From positions 1 through 64,000 of the forward strand of contig JBFHDX010000007.1 of the NCBI GenBank assembly GCA_041584475.1: a DNA stretch of 64,000 nt, read 5' to 3'. Below the pieces are notes generated by a model, which worked only from the letters and a program-made list of their open reading frames with translations, was not told the origin of the DNA and made no database searches. Positions within the stretch are counted from its first letter, which is position 1, and each line of letters opens with the position of its first letter. This DNA is from JBFHDX01 sp041584475 (GTDB lineage: Bacteria; Pseudomonadota; Alphaproteobacteria; UBA8366; JADFVY01). Positions 1-9,700 of the stretch are shown piece by piece. Position numbers and translations under genes: made by a program.

Positions 1-12
1 CGGCATGGGCGG

Positions 13-67
13 CTAGTACAGCATCCGCCTGCGGGGGCCGGGGCGAACCAATCGGATAATGCCCTAG
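13..67. repeat. Dispersed palindromic element, copy A
   Basis: One of six copies of a short intergenic element in this window. It begins CTAGTAC, continues with a variant of the left end (CAGCATCCGCC), and ends with the conserved right end GCGAACCAATCGGATAATG followed by CCCTAG. Both ends therefore carry CTAG, which fits a 4-bp target duplication. The first CTAG (13-16) may contain the stop codon of a plus-strand gene lying off the left edge (codons ggc atg ggc ggc tag), but only 16 bases of it would be visible. Confidence 0.65.
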
Positions 68-85
68 ACCGGGACCGGGCGGCGG

Positions 86-2083
86 TCACTCGCCCCGGAA
101 CGAGGGCATCGGCGGCGCCGAGGTCGTCGGCTCGGTCACCGGTGGCCTGAGCGTCCCGGCAGTCGGCGGCATGTCCTCGACATTGGCCGACGTCCCGGCT
201 GCGGGTGCCGCGCCTTCGTCGGCGGCCGTCGTTGCGTCCTCTGCCTCGATTGCCGCGTCTTCCGTCGCCTCGGCGCCGCGGAGCTCGGGCATCTCCGGCA
301 TTTCCTCCGGCGGCAGCTCCAGGACGTCGAGATACCGGCTGGGGTGGATGTCGCGCAGATTGTCCTGCCAGCCGGTGACCTGGCGACCGACGAGATTGCG
401 CGACGCGTGGTGGTACAGCGGTATCACGGCGGCGAGGTCCGCCACGCGCTCGGCAGCGCGGCGCAGCGTCACCGCGCGCGCTTCGGGATCCTGCCGCGCG
501 GCGAGCGTCATCAACTTGTCGAATTCCGCGTCGGCGAACCGCCCGTAGTTGAAGCGTTCCGTATCCGAGCCGAACAGCATCAGGAAGGCCAGCGGGTCGT
601 TGAAGTCGGCGATCCATCCGGCGCGCGCAACCTCGAAATCGGCGGCCCCGAGGTCACCGTAATGCACGGTGTAGTCGCTGCTGTAGAGATCGGTCAGGAT
701 GCCGATGCGCTTCCACATGTCGGCGACCTCTTCGGCGACCCTGGCATGCGTCTCGCTGAGGTTGAAATGCACGGTCAGCCGGATCGCCTCGCGCGCCCCG
801 TACCCCGCGTTGGTCAGGATCTCCTGGGCCTGCTCGCGCTTCTCGCCCGCCGATACCGGGCGCGGTGCGGGGTAGGGCCCCTGCCGTTTCGGCCGTGCCG
901 GTTCACGCAGGCTCGCGAGGCCGTCCGGCAGAAAGCCGTCGGCCGGAATCTCGCCGCCGCGCAGGGCCTCCTTGACCAGCGTCGGCGAGTCGATCGCCAG
1001 GCTCAGGGCCCGCCGCACGCGGGGATCGTCGAACGGCGCCTTCGTCGTGTTGAATACGAGGTAATCGACGGTCAGCGTCGGATAGATCCGCATCGCCCCC
1101 GGCGCATCGCGCAGCAGGTCGGCGGCGTACTCGCGCGGGACTCCGGAGAACGTGTCGATTTCGCCGGCGAAGAAGCTCTCGATGCCGTTTTCGGGAACGT
1201 CCGCCACCTGGTAATAGACATTGTCGATCCTGACGTCGGCGGACTCGGTGAAGTTCCAGTTCTTCGCCAGCCGCAAATAGCGGCCCGGCAGCCACTCCGC
1301 GAGCGTGTAGGCGCCGTTCGACACCATCTTGCCCGGCCGCGTCCAGGATTCGTCCTTGCCTTCGATCAGATCGCGGCGCAGCGGATAGGCGCTGTGGTGG
1401 ACGAGCTGCGCCAGGAATTCGGGCGAGCGCCGATTCAGCCTGAATTCGAGGGTGAGGTTGTTCGTCGCGCGGACCCCGAGATCCCGTGCGTCCTTTGCTT
1501 GCCCGCGGTGCAGATCCTCGGCGCCGACGATGTTGTAGAACATCGAGGCGAACGGCGCGCCCGAGCGCGTCGAGAGCAGCCGCTGGAAGGCGTAAACGAA
1601 GTCGCGGGCCTCGAGCAGGCGCCCGTCGGACCATTTCTGGTTTCCGCGCAGGCTGAACGTCCAGGTGAGGCCGTCATCGCTGACCTCCCAGCGCTCGGCC
1701 GCCCCCGGAACGATCTCGCCCGCCGCGTCCTCCGTGACCAGTCCGAGATAGAGATCGGCCAGGATGGTGCGCTCCGCCGGCAGGATGGCGAACTGGGGAT
1801 CGAGTTTCACGGGGCCGTCGGCGATGCCGCGGTGCAGTTCCTTTTCGATGATCTGCGCCCGCGAGGCGCCGGACGACAGCCCGACGCCCAGTACGATCGC
1901 GCCGATCCAGGCGATGGTGCGGCGTCCGCGGAAGGCTGATGACAGGCTGAAGTTCAAGGGGGCGATTTCCGGAACCGTCTCGCGCCGTGGCTTTCCACGG
2001 GGCGAACCTAACCGCAGCCGGACGCCGCTGCAAGCGGGTTCGCACACGGCGTCTCGCGGCGTTGTGACCGGCGGGGTAAGCAA
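86..2083 (-). CDS. Peptide/oligopeptide ABC transporter substrate-binding protein (family 5)
   Basis: Periplasmic solute-binding protein of the OppA/DppA family (SBP_bac_5), expected to deliver peptides or similar solutes to an ABC importer. A basic stretch and hydrophobic helix at about residues 52-76 ending SRAQ looks like a signal peptide. The binding-protein fold runs from about residue 85 (WEVSDDGLTWTF, TVDYLVFNT, RRALSLAID) to about 590. The signal peptide lies about 50 residues in, so the real start is probably downstream of the first ATG; a TTG near 1957 is one option. The last 70 residues are an Ala/Glu/Pro-rich low-complexity tail, unusual for the family. No permease or ATPase genes lie beside it, so the substrate is open. 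Confidence 0.88.
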   Translation of the reverse strand: MLTPPVTTPRDAVCEPACSGVRLRLGSPRGKPRRETVPEIAPLNFSLSSAFRGRRTIAWIGAIVLGVGLSSGASRAQIIEKELHRGIADGPVKLDPQFAILPAERTILADLYLGLVTEDAAGEIVPGAAERWEVSDDGLTWTFSLRGNQKWSDGRLLEARDFVYAFQRLLSTRSGAPFASMFYNIVGAEDLHRGQAKDARDLGVRATNNLTLEFRLNRRSPEFLAQLVHHSAYPLRRDLIEGKDESWTRPGKMVSNGAYTLAEWLPGRYLRLAKNWNFTESADVRIDNVYYQVADVPENGIESFFAGEIDTFSGVPREYAADLLRDAPGAMRIYPTLTVDYLVFNTTKAPFDDPRVRRALSLAIDSPTLVKEALRGGEIPADGFLPDGLASLREPARPKRQGPYPAPRPVSAGEKREQAQEILTNAGYGAREAIRLTVHFNLSETHARVAEEVADMWKRIGILTDLYSSDYTVHYGDLGAADFEVARAGWIADFNDPLAFLMLFGSDTERFNYGRFADAEFDKLMTLAARQDPEARAVTLRRAAERVADLAAVIPLYHHASRNLVGRQVTGWQDNLRDIHPSRYLDVLELPPEEMPEMPELRGAEATEDAAIEAEDATTAADEGAAPAAGTSANVEDMPPTAGTLRPPVTEPTTSAPPMPSFRGE

Positions 2084-2164
2084 ATGTTAAGCGCTCGGCG
2101 GCTGCAATGGCGGTCGCCGCGCCCGTCGATCCGGCGACCGACGGGCGTGCGGAAAGGGGGCGAC

Positions 2165-3310
2165 ATGCTGCGCATCCACATTCCCTTCGGCGGCGGGGCC
2201 AGGCGCTGGAAGCTCGACGTCAGCGCGCCGCCGGTCGAGGCAACGCAGACGGGCAGCCGCTTCGGCGCCCTTTTTCTCATCGTCTTCGCTCTCGTCTGGG
2301 GCGGGTTCCCGTCCGTCGGCTTGCTGTCGCTGCTGCGCCAGGGTCAAACGGGTCCCGAGGCGCTGCTCTTCCTGCTCTTCCCGCTCATCGCGGCGGGCCT
2401 GATCCTGTACGGCGTTCAACGCCTGCTGTGGCGGCGCACCGTGGCCTTCGACGGCACGACGTTCAGCGTCACCGAGCGCGGCCTGCGGGGCGTCAAGCGT
2501 TGGCGCGAGCCGCTCACCGCGTTCCAGGGCGTGATGCGCCACAAGCGCCGCGTCAGGACGAAGAACAGGAGCTACACGCTCTACATGGTCGATCTGCAGC
2601 ATCGCGACGACGAACGCACGATCAACCTGTACACCGACACCAGCGACCGCGGATTTCGTGAAATCTGGGAGGATTATGCGCGCCGCCTCCGGCTGCCGGC
2701 GTTCGAGGAGGGCGACGCCGGTATGGTCAGACGCGAGGCGGGCGATCTCGACAAGACCGTCAGCCAGCTGATCGGCGAGGGCAAGGTTGACGTCGACTAC
2801 GAGGCGCTGACACGCCGCGCCCGAGGCCTGGCGGTGAGTTTCGAGGGCGATACGGTGGTGATCACGCGGACCGGGCCGCAGAACAGTTGGTGGGGCTCGC
2901 TGATCGCGGTGCTGTTTCCGCTGCTCTTTGTCGGCGCCGGCTTTTTCGCACCGGATCTGCCGCTCGCCGGGCGCATCGTCTTCGCCGGCGTCGGAATGCT
3001 GTTCGAGATCCTGTTCGTCATCGGCGTGGTGCAGGACCTGACGACGCGCCGCCGGCTCCGGGTCGGCCCGGACGGCGTGCGCGTCAACCGCGTCGGCGGC
3101 CGCGGCGAGACGGAAGGCAAGCGGATGCCGCTCGATGCCATCGAATCAGTGAGCATGGCGCGGACCGGCCGCGGCAGGCGCCCGGCGGTCATCATGGCGG
3201 GCGACGCCGCGTCGCTCGATTTCGGCGCCGGCCTGCCGCGGCCGTCCCTCGATTTCGTCTTGAACACGATTCTGGCGAAGATCGCCGAGTCGGCGCGACG
3301 CCGGCGCTGA
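2165..3310 (+). CDS. Hypothetical multi-span membrane protein
   Basis: I do not recognise a named family. The 381-residue product has two hydrophobic segments near the N-terminus (around residues 35-57 and 62-88), a soluble stretch of about 150 residues rich in Arg and Glu (SFEGDTVVITR, LDKTVSQL), then two more membrane segments (around residues 242-265 and 268-290) and a soluble tail. The ATG at 2165 is chosen because a purine-rich AAAGGGGG precedes it; an upstream in-frame ATG at 2084 would add 27 Arg-rich residues. It is divergent from the peptide-binding gene, so the two share a short control region. Confidence 0.7.
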   Translation: MLRIHIPFGGGARRWKLDVSAPPVEATQTGSRFGALFLIVFALVWGGFPSVGLLSLLRQGQTGPEALLFLLFPLIAAGLILYGVQRLLWRRTVAFDGTTFSVTERGLRGVKRWREPLTAFQGVMRHKRRVRTKNRSYTLYMVDLQHRDDERTINLYTDTSDRGFREIWEDYARRLRLPAFEEGDAGMVRREAGDLDKTVSQLIGEGKVDVDYEALTRRARGLAVSFEGDTVVITRTGPQNSWWGSLIAVLFPLLFVGAGFFAPDLPLAGRIVFAGVGMLFEILFVIGVVQDLTTRRRLRVGPDGVRVNRVGGRGETEGKRMPLDAIESVSMARTGRGRRPAVIMAGDAASLDFGAGLPRPSLDFVLNTILAKIAESARRRR

Positions 3311-3333
3311 CGCGCGACCCGTCCGGCGGCCGC

Positions 3334-5367
3334 CTATCTGACGCCGGCGGGCAGCGCCTCGCCGCCCAGCAGCAGCGCGCCGTCCCATTCGGAATCGCCG
3401 ACCGTCGCGCCGTCGCGCCGCCGTGGCCGTACGCCGAGCGCGGTCTCGAGGGCATCGCGCGGCCCGTTGACGTCGTCCTCGGTCATCGCGAGCGCCATCA
3501 GGTTGAGCGGGCGCCGAATGATCTCCCGCGTCGCCGTCACGAGCCAGAGCGGCAGCTCGCGCCCGTCGTCAAGCAGCCTGACGTGCGAATCCCAGACGCG
3601 CAGGACGATGCGCGACTCGCGGCCGGGATCGGGGCGGACGAACATCGCAAGCGGGCGGCGGCCGTCATGCAGCTTGGGCAGCACCGGCAGCGCAGCCGGA
3701 TCGGCGCCCGGCAAGAGCCAGGCAACGAGGCCCGCGGCGCGCCATTCCGCCGCGCGCTTCCAGCCCGTGCCGGCGAGTTCCGCGGCGAACGGGTCCAGCC
3801 CGCCGCTCCACTGCAGGACGAACGGCTCCTCGATCTCGCCGGCGAGATCGATGCGATACGCCGGCAGCCGCCGCCAGCCGCCCTCCGCCCACTGCGACGC
3901 CGCGATCACCGTCCGCTCCGCCTGCGGGCGGTAGCGCGCCAGGTCCGCCGCGTGTGACAGCCAGATGTTGATCGTCCCGGCGACGACGAGCACCAGCGCC
4001 GTGACCGCGAGCAGGCCCCGGGTCTGGCCCTCGGCCGGCCGGTGGCGGATATAGGCGATGCCGAGCAGGCCGACCCAGGCGGCACCGATGCCGAGGCCGC
4101 CGGCGACGTCGGAGAACCAGTGGGCGCCCAGATAGAGCCGGGACAGGGCGATCAGCCCGACGAGCAGCAGGATGCCGCCGACGATCGCGGATCGAATCGC
4201 CAGGCCGGCCTGGCGCGTTACCATGACGGCGAGAAACCCGTACAGCACGCCGTTGACGGCGGCGTGGCCGCTGGGGAACGAGAACGCGCTCCAGCCGTGG
4301 TAGAGGTCCGGCATCGGGCGCGGCGTGTGCAGCGCGACCTTGAGCACGGTCGCGAAAAGCTGCGCGAAGGCGATGGCGCAGACCCAGTAGACCGCGTCGG
4401 GCCAGGCGCGCCGCCAGGCGAGCCAGAGAAAGCCGGCGATGGCGACCGGGACGGCGACCTTGGCGTCGCCCAGTTCGGTGATTGCCACCATCAGCGAATC
4501 GGCCCAGGGCGAACGCAGGCTCTGGAGCGCATTGAAGATCGCGGCGTCGGCGCGCACCAGCGGCGCGCCCGAGGTCAGGTCCTCGAGGACGACGGCGAAG
4601 CCCACGCCGCCGATGATCAGCAGGCCTGCGAGCACCGCAAGCGCCCTGGCCTCGCGGTGCTCCGGGTCGAGCAGCGCGAGGATCTCGCGGCCGACGAACG
4701 TGTTGTGCGCGCGCGCCCACACGATCAGGCTGCGCGCCGCCCGCGTGCCCGCCGGAATACCCCAGCGCAGGCAGGCGCGCACCAAGACGATCAGCAGATA
4801 GGCGGCGACGAGCAGCAGCAGCAGCAGACCGCCGAGCCGCGCGGTCACCGCCCCGGCCAGCTCGAGGCTGGCGCCGATTAGCGCGCCCGGCAGGACGTGC
4901 GCGGGCGCCCAGCCGAACGAGGCGATCGCAGCGGCGACCAGGAAACGCGACCAGGTCACGCCGGCCATGCCGCCGATCGCCGGCAGGATGCCGCGCACCG
5001 GCGGCGTGAACCGCCCGAGCAGGATGCCCTTGCCGCCGTGATCCTGGAAGAATCGCTCCGAGCGCGCGACGAGCTCGGGCCGGCGCGCCAGCGGCCCCCA
5101 GCGCAGCAGGTCGCGGCCGTACCGGCGCCCCATCCAGAATGCCGCCGAATCGCCGGCGATCGAGCCGACGATCGCGGCGGCCAGCACCGGCGTCAGCTCG
5201 AGCGCCCCGCTGGGCACCAGGATCGACGCGGCGACGATCAGCGTCGAGCCGGGGACGAACAGGCCGAAGACCGGGATCGACTCCCAGAACGCGACGATCA
5301 GAACGAGCAGATAGGCGAGTTCCTGGTGGGCGGAGACGAAGGCGGTTAGGGCTTGGAACCAAGACAT
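3334..5367 (-). CDS. DedA - PAP2 phosphatase - LssY_C fusion membrane protein
   Basis: A three-part inner-membrane protein of 677 residues. Residues 1-220 are a DedA/SNARE-associated domain (FGLFVPGS, FTPPVRG), a family linked to lipid carrier recycling. Residues 270-440 are a type 2 phosphatidic acid phosphatase with the full catalytic signature: KVALHTPRP, PSGHA and SRLYLGAHWFSD. Residues 490-677 match the C-terminal domain named after Legionella LssY. The combination suggests undecaprenyl or phospholipid phosphate hydrolysis linked to flipping, though this is inference from the domains. The gene is convergent with the preceding membrane-protein gene and divergent from the MFS gene at 5466. 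Confidence 0.87.
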   Translation of the reverse strand: MSWFQALTAFVSAHQELAYLLVLIVAFWESIPVFGLFVPGSTLIVAASILVPSGALELTPVLAAAIVGSIAGDSAAFWMGRRYGRDLLRWGPLARRPELVARSERFFQDHGGKGILLGRFTPPVRGILPAIGGMAGVTWSRFLVAAAIASFGWAPAHVLPGALIGASLELAGAVTARLGGLLLLLLVAAYLLIVLVRACLRWGIPAGTRAARSLIVWARAHNTFVGREILALLDPEHREARALAVLAGLLIIGGVGFAVVLEDLTSGAPLVRADAAIFNALQSLRSPWADSLMVAITELGDAKVAVPVAIAGFLWLAWRRAWPDAVYWVCAIAFAQLFATVLKVALHTPRPMPDLYHGWSAFSFPSGHAAVNGVLYGFLAVMVTRQAGLAIRSAIVGGILLLVGLIALSRLYLGAHWFSDVAGGLGIGAAWVGLLGIAYIRHRPAEGQTRGLLAVTALVLVVAGTINIWLSHAADLARYRPQAERTVIAASQWAEGGWRRLPAYRIDLAGEIEEPFVLQWSGGLDPFAAELAGTGWKRAAEWRAAGLVAWLLPGADPAALPVLPKLHDGRRPLAMFVRPDPGRESRIVLRVWDSHVRLLDDGRELPLWLVTATREIIRRPLNLMALAMTEDDVNGPRDALETALGVRPRRRDGATVGDSEWDGALLLGGEALPAGVR

Positions 5368-5465
5368 GGCGCGGATGCTAGCACGATGATATGAGGCGTC
5401 CTATTGTAACGGCGCGGCCACTTTCCGTTTTTCGTCGAGGGGCCCGGCACGGCCGGAAATCGAGC

Positions 5466-6683
5466 ATGAATGAGCGCGACGAAGCGGCGCGAGGCGGCCC
5501 GCCGCGCGGTGGCGCGCGGCTGCCGGCGGCCGTGTGGGCGATCGGCCTCGTCAGCCTGCTGATGGATGTCAGCAGCGAGATGATCCACAGCCTGCTGCCG
5601 TTGTTCCTCGTTGCCGGCCTCGGGGTCGGGGCGCTGACGCTCGGCCTCATCGAGGGTATCGCCGAGGCAACCGCCGCCATGACAAGGGTCTTCTCCGGCG
5701 CGCTCAGCGACCGTCTCGGCAGGCGCAAGCTGCTGGCGCTTGCCGGCTACGGGCTGGCGGCGCTGACCAAGCCGGTGTTCCCGCTTGCAGAGGGGGCGGG
5801 GCTGGTCTTCCTCGCCCGTTTCACCGACCGGCTCGGCAAGGGAATCCGCGGCGCTCCGCGCGACGCCCTCGTCGCCGATCTGACGCCACCGCAGATCCGC
5901 GGCGCCGCCTACGGCCTGCGCCAGGCCCTCGACACCGTGGGCGCGACCGCGGGGCCGCTCCTCGCCGTCGCCCTGATGCTCGCCTTCGCCGGCGATATCC
6001 GCAGCGTCTTCTGGGTTGCCGTGATTCCCGCCGTCGCTGCCGTGCTGCTGCTCGCGGTCGCCGTGCGCGAGCCGCCCGCCGCGGGGACCGCCGCGCCACC
6101 GCGCAACCCGCTGCGGCCTTCCGACCTGCGGCATCTCGGGTGCCCGTACTGGACACTCGTGGCGATCGGCGGCTGCCTGATGCTGCCCCGCTTCAGCGAG
6201 GCGTTCCTGCTGCTGCGCGGCAGCGGCACGGCGTTGGAAGCGGCGTTCGTGCCGCTCGTCCTCGTCGTCATGAACGTCGCCTACGCGGTGACCGCCTATC
6301 CCGCCGGCTGGCTTTCCGACACGCTCGGCCGACGCGGGCTGCTGGCCGCCGGCTATGGGGTGCTCGCACTCGCCGACCTGGTTCTCGCGTCGGGCGCGAC
6401 GACGGCGACCGTGCTCGCCGGCGCGCTGCTCTGGGGCATCCATATGGGCCTGACACAGGGGCTGCTGTCGGCCCTGGTGGCCGACGTGGCGCCGCCGCGC
6501 TATCGCGGCACCGCGTTCGGCATCTTCAACATGGTGGCCGGGCTCAGCCTGCTCGCCTCGAGCGTTGCGGCCGGTGCGCTGTGGCAGTTCGTGGGTCCGG
6601 CGGCGACCTTCGGCGCCGGCGCCGTCCTCGCCGGCATCTGCGCTCCGGTCGTGCTGCTGATGCTGCCGCCGCTGCGGCGCTAG
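5466..6683 (+). CDS. MFS transporter
   Basis: A 12-span major facilitator superfamily protein of 405 residues. The loop 2-3 signature GALSDRLGRRK follows the second helix, and the equivalent SDTLGRRG is present in the second half, so both halves are intact. It starts with LVSLLMDVSSEM in helix 1, typical of a subgroup of small drug or metabolite exporters. The ATG at 5466 is preferred over 5391 because the upstream extension is Arg-rich and not family-like. Its TAG stop lies inside the CTAG of repeat copy B. Substrate unknown. Confidence 0.85.
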   Translation: MNERDEAARGGPPRGGARLPAAVWAIGLVSLLMDVSSEMIHSLLPLFLVAGLGVGALTLGLIEGIAEATAAMTRVFSGALSDRLGRRKLLALAGYGLAALTKPVFPLAEGAGLVFLARFTDRLGKGIRGAPRDALVADLTPPQIRGAAYGLRQALDTVGATAGPLLAVALMLAFAGDIRSVFWVAVIPAVAAVLLLAVAVREPPAAGTAAPPRNPLRPSDLRHLGCPYWTLVAIGGCLMLPRFSEAFLLLRGSGTALEAAFVPLVLVVMNVAYAVTAYPAGWLSDTLGRRGLLAAGYGVLALADLVLASGATTATVLAGALLWGIHMGLTQGLLSALVADVAPPRYRGTAFGIFNMVAGLSLLASSVAAGALWQFVGPAATFGAGAVLAGICAPVVLLMLPPLRR

Positions 6684-6765
6684 TACATCATCCACTCACA
6701 TACGATACCGCTGGGTGGCCGGGCGGGGGAGCGGGCTGGAGCGAGCCAATCGGATAGTGCGCTGG
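6680..6765. repeat. Dispersed palindromic element, copy B
   Basis: The element starts CTAGTACATCATCCACT, directly overlapping the TAG stop of the MFS gene, and ends GCGAGCCAATCGGATAGTG. The middle contains GGGTGGCCGGGCGGGG, shared with copy D. It fills nearly all the space between the convergent MFS and indolepyruvate oxidoreductase genes and probably helps terminate both transcripts. Confidence 0.8.
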
Positions 6766-6769
6766 CGCG

Positions 6770-9700
6770 CTATTCGGCGGCCGTCGCCCGCGGCTGCGGC
6801 GTGCGCCAGTCCGCGAGCAGCTGCGCCTCGCGTTCCCGCGCCGCCTCGATCGCCCTGTCCTTGACGTGGCCGAAGCCGCGGATCTTCGCCGGGATCGAGG
6901 CGATCTCGACGGCGAGCCCGTGATTGTCGGCGCAGAGGCCGGAGAGCAGCTCCGTCACCGTTTCCTCGTAATCGCGGATCAGCCGGCGCTCCGCCCTGCG
7001 CTCGGCGGTGTGACCGAAGACGTCGAACACCGTCCCGCGCAGGCGCTTGAGCCGTGCCAGCAGCGCAAAGGCCCTGAAGATCCAGGGGCCGTAGGATCGC
7101 TTGCGCAGGTGGCCGGTATCGGGATCCCGCCCGGCGATCAGCGGCGGCGCGAGATGGACCCGGACCCGGTAGTCGCCCGCGAACTCGCGCTCGAGCGCCG
7201 CCCGGAACGCGGGCCGCGTAAACAGCCGGGCGACCTCGTACTCGTCCTTGTAGGCGAGCAGCTTGAAATAGTTGCGGGCGACCGCCTCGGCCAGCCCGTC
7301 GCGGCCCGGGACACAGGCCGATTCGCGCTCGCGCACGCGCTCGACGAAACCGCCGTAGCGGCGGGCGTAGGCGGCGTCCTGATAGTCGCCGAGGAACTCG
7401 ACGCGCCGCGCGACGACCTCTTCCAGCGTCCGCGCCAGGCCGGGCGCCGGCTGACCGCCGCGGCTGGCGGCGATCGCCTCGACGGCGCCGATGTCGTGGG
7501 CGGCGCGCCGCCCCCACAGGAAGGCCTGCCTGTTCGCATCGACGGCGACGCCGTTGAGCTCGATCGAACGCATCAGCGCCTCTTCGCCGAGCGGAATCAG
7601 TCCCTTCTGCCAGGCGTATCCGACCATGAACAGGTTGGTGCCGATCGGGTCGCCGGTCAGCGTCCTGGCGAGGCGCGTGGCGGCGACGAAGTCGACCCGA
7701 CCCTCGCCGGCCGCCTCGACGATGGCGCTCCGCATGTCGTCGCTCGGTATCGCGAGATCGGGATTGCGGGTGAAGTCCCCGGTCACCGTCTCGTGCGTGT
7801 TGACGACGACGCTCGTGACGCCGCTTCGGATCTTGGCCAGCGAGTCGAAGCCGGCGCTGACGACCAGGTCGCAGCCGATCACCAGTTTCGCACCGCCGGC
7901 GGCGATCTGCACGGCGTGGATGTCGGCCGGCCCGCGGGCGATGCGGACATGGCTCGTCACCGCGCCGTACTTCTGGGCGAGTCCGGCGATATCGAGCACG
8001 CCGATGCCCTTGCCTTCGAGGTGCGCAGCCATGCCCAGCAGCTGCGAGACGGTGACGATACCGGTGCCGCCGATACCCGTTACGAGGATGCCGTAGGGCC
8101 GGTCGAGCGCCGGCAGCTCGGGCTCGGGCAGCGGCGGAAACGGCGTGTCGGCGGTCGCGCCTTCGGGTTTGCGCAGCGCGCCGCCCTCGACGGTCACGAA
8201 GCTCGGACAGAACCCGTCGAGGCACGAGAAGTCCTTGTTGCACGATGCCTGGTCGATGGCCCGCTTGCGCCCGAATTCCGTCTCGATCGGGATCACCGAG
8301 AGGCAGTTCGAGACCGTCGAGCAGTCGCCGCAGCCCTCGCAGACCGTCTCGTTGATGAAGGTGCGCCGGGCCGGGTCGGGCATGCGTCCGCGCTTGCGGC
8401 GACGGCGTTTCTCCGTCGCGCAGGTCTGGTCGTAGATGATCGCCGTGGTGCCCGGGATCTCGCGCATCTCGCGCTGGATGCGGTCAAGCCGGCGGCGGTG
8501 GTGCACCTCGACGCCGGGGGCGAAGCCGGCGTCGCGCGGGTACTTGTCGGGCTCGTCGCTGACGACCACGATCCTGGCGACGCCCTCGCCGTTGAGCTGG
8601 CGCGTTATCTGCGGCACCGTCAGGCGGCCGTCGACGGGCTGCCCGCCGGTCATCGCGACGGCGTCGTTGAACAGGAGCTTGTAGGTGACGTTGGCGCCGG
8701 ACGCGATCGCCTGGCGGATCGCCAGCAGCCCAGAGTGGAAGTAGGTGCCGTCGCCGATATTGACGAAGACGTGCTTTTCGTCGGTGAACGGGGCCTGGCC
8801 GACCCAGGTGACTCCCTCGCCGCCCATCTGCGTGAAGGTGTCGGTGTTGCGGTCCATCCACTGCACCATGTAGTGGCAGCCGATGCCCGCCAGCGCGCGG
8901 CTGCCCTCGGGGACCCGCGTCGAGGTATTGTGCGGACAGCCCGAGCAGAAATAGGGCACGCGCTTCGGTGCCGGGCGCATCGATTCGAGCGCCTTTTCCT
9001 TCGAATCGATGAAGGCGACGCGTTCGTCGATGCGCGGGCTGGTATGGAAGCGCGCGATCCGTGTGGCGATGACCCGCGCGATGCGGGCCGGCGTCAGGGC
9101 GCCCGCCGACGGCAGGATCCACTCGCCCGCCTCGTCGAACTTGCCGATGATGCGCGGCCGCTTGGCGGCTTCCCAGTTGTACAGCTGCTCCTTCAGCTGG
9201 TTCTCGATCAGCGCGCGTTTTTCCTCGACCACGAGAATCTCGTCCAGCCCCTCGGCGAAGCGGCGAATTCCCTCGCGTTCCAGGGGCCAGGCCAGGGCCA
9301 CCTTGTACACCGAGAGGCCGAGCTCGGCGGCGAAGGCCTCGTCGATCCCGAGATCGTCGAGGGCCTGGCGCACGTCGAGGTAGGATTTGCCGGTCGTGAC
9401 GATGCCGAAACGCGGGCTCGGGCTCGGCACGGCGACGCGGTCGAGCCGGTTCGCCCGCGCGAACGCCACCGCGGCATAGAGCTTGTGCCGGTGCAGCCGG
9501 TATTCCTGGTCGAGCGGGCTGTCGGGCCAGCGGATGTTGAGACCGCCCTCCGGCATGGCGAAATCGTCCGGCGCGACGATCTCCAGGCGCTGCGGATCGA
9601 CCTCGACCGAGGCCGAGGTCTCGACGGTCTCGGCGACCGTCTTGAAGCCGATCCAGCAGCCCGAGAAGCGGGACATCGCGAACCCGTAGAGGCCGAGGTC

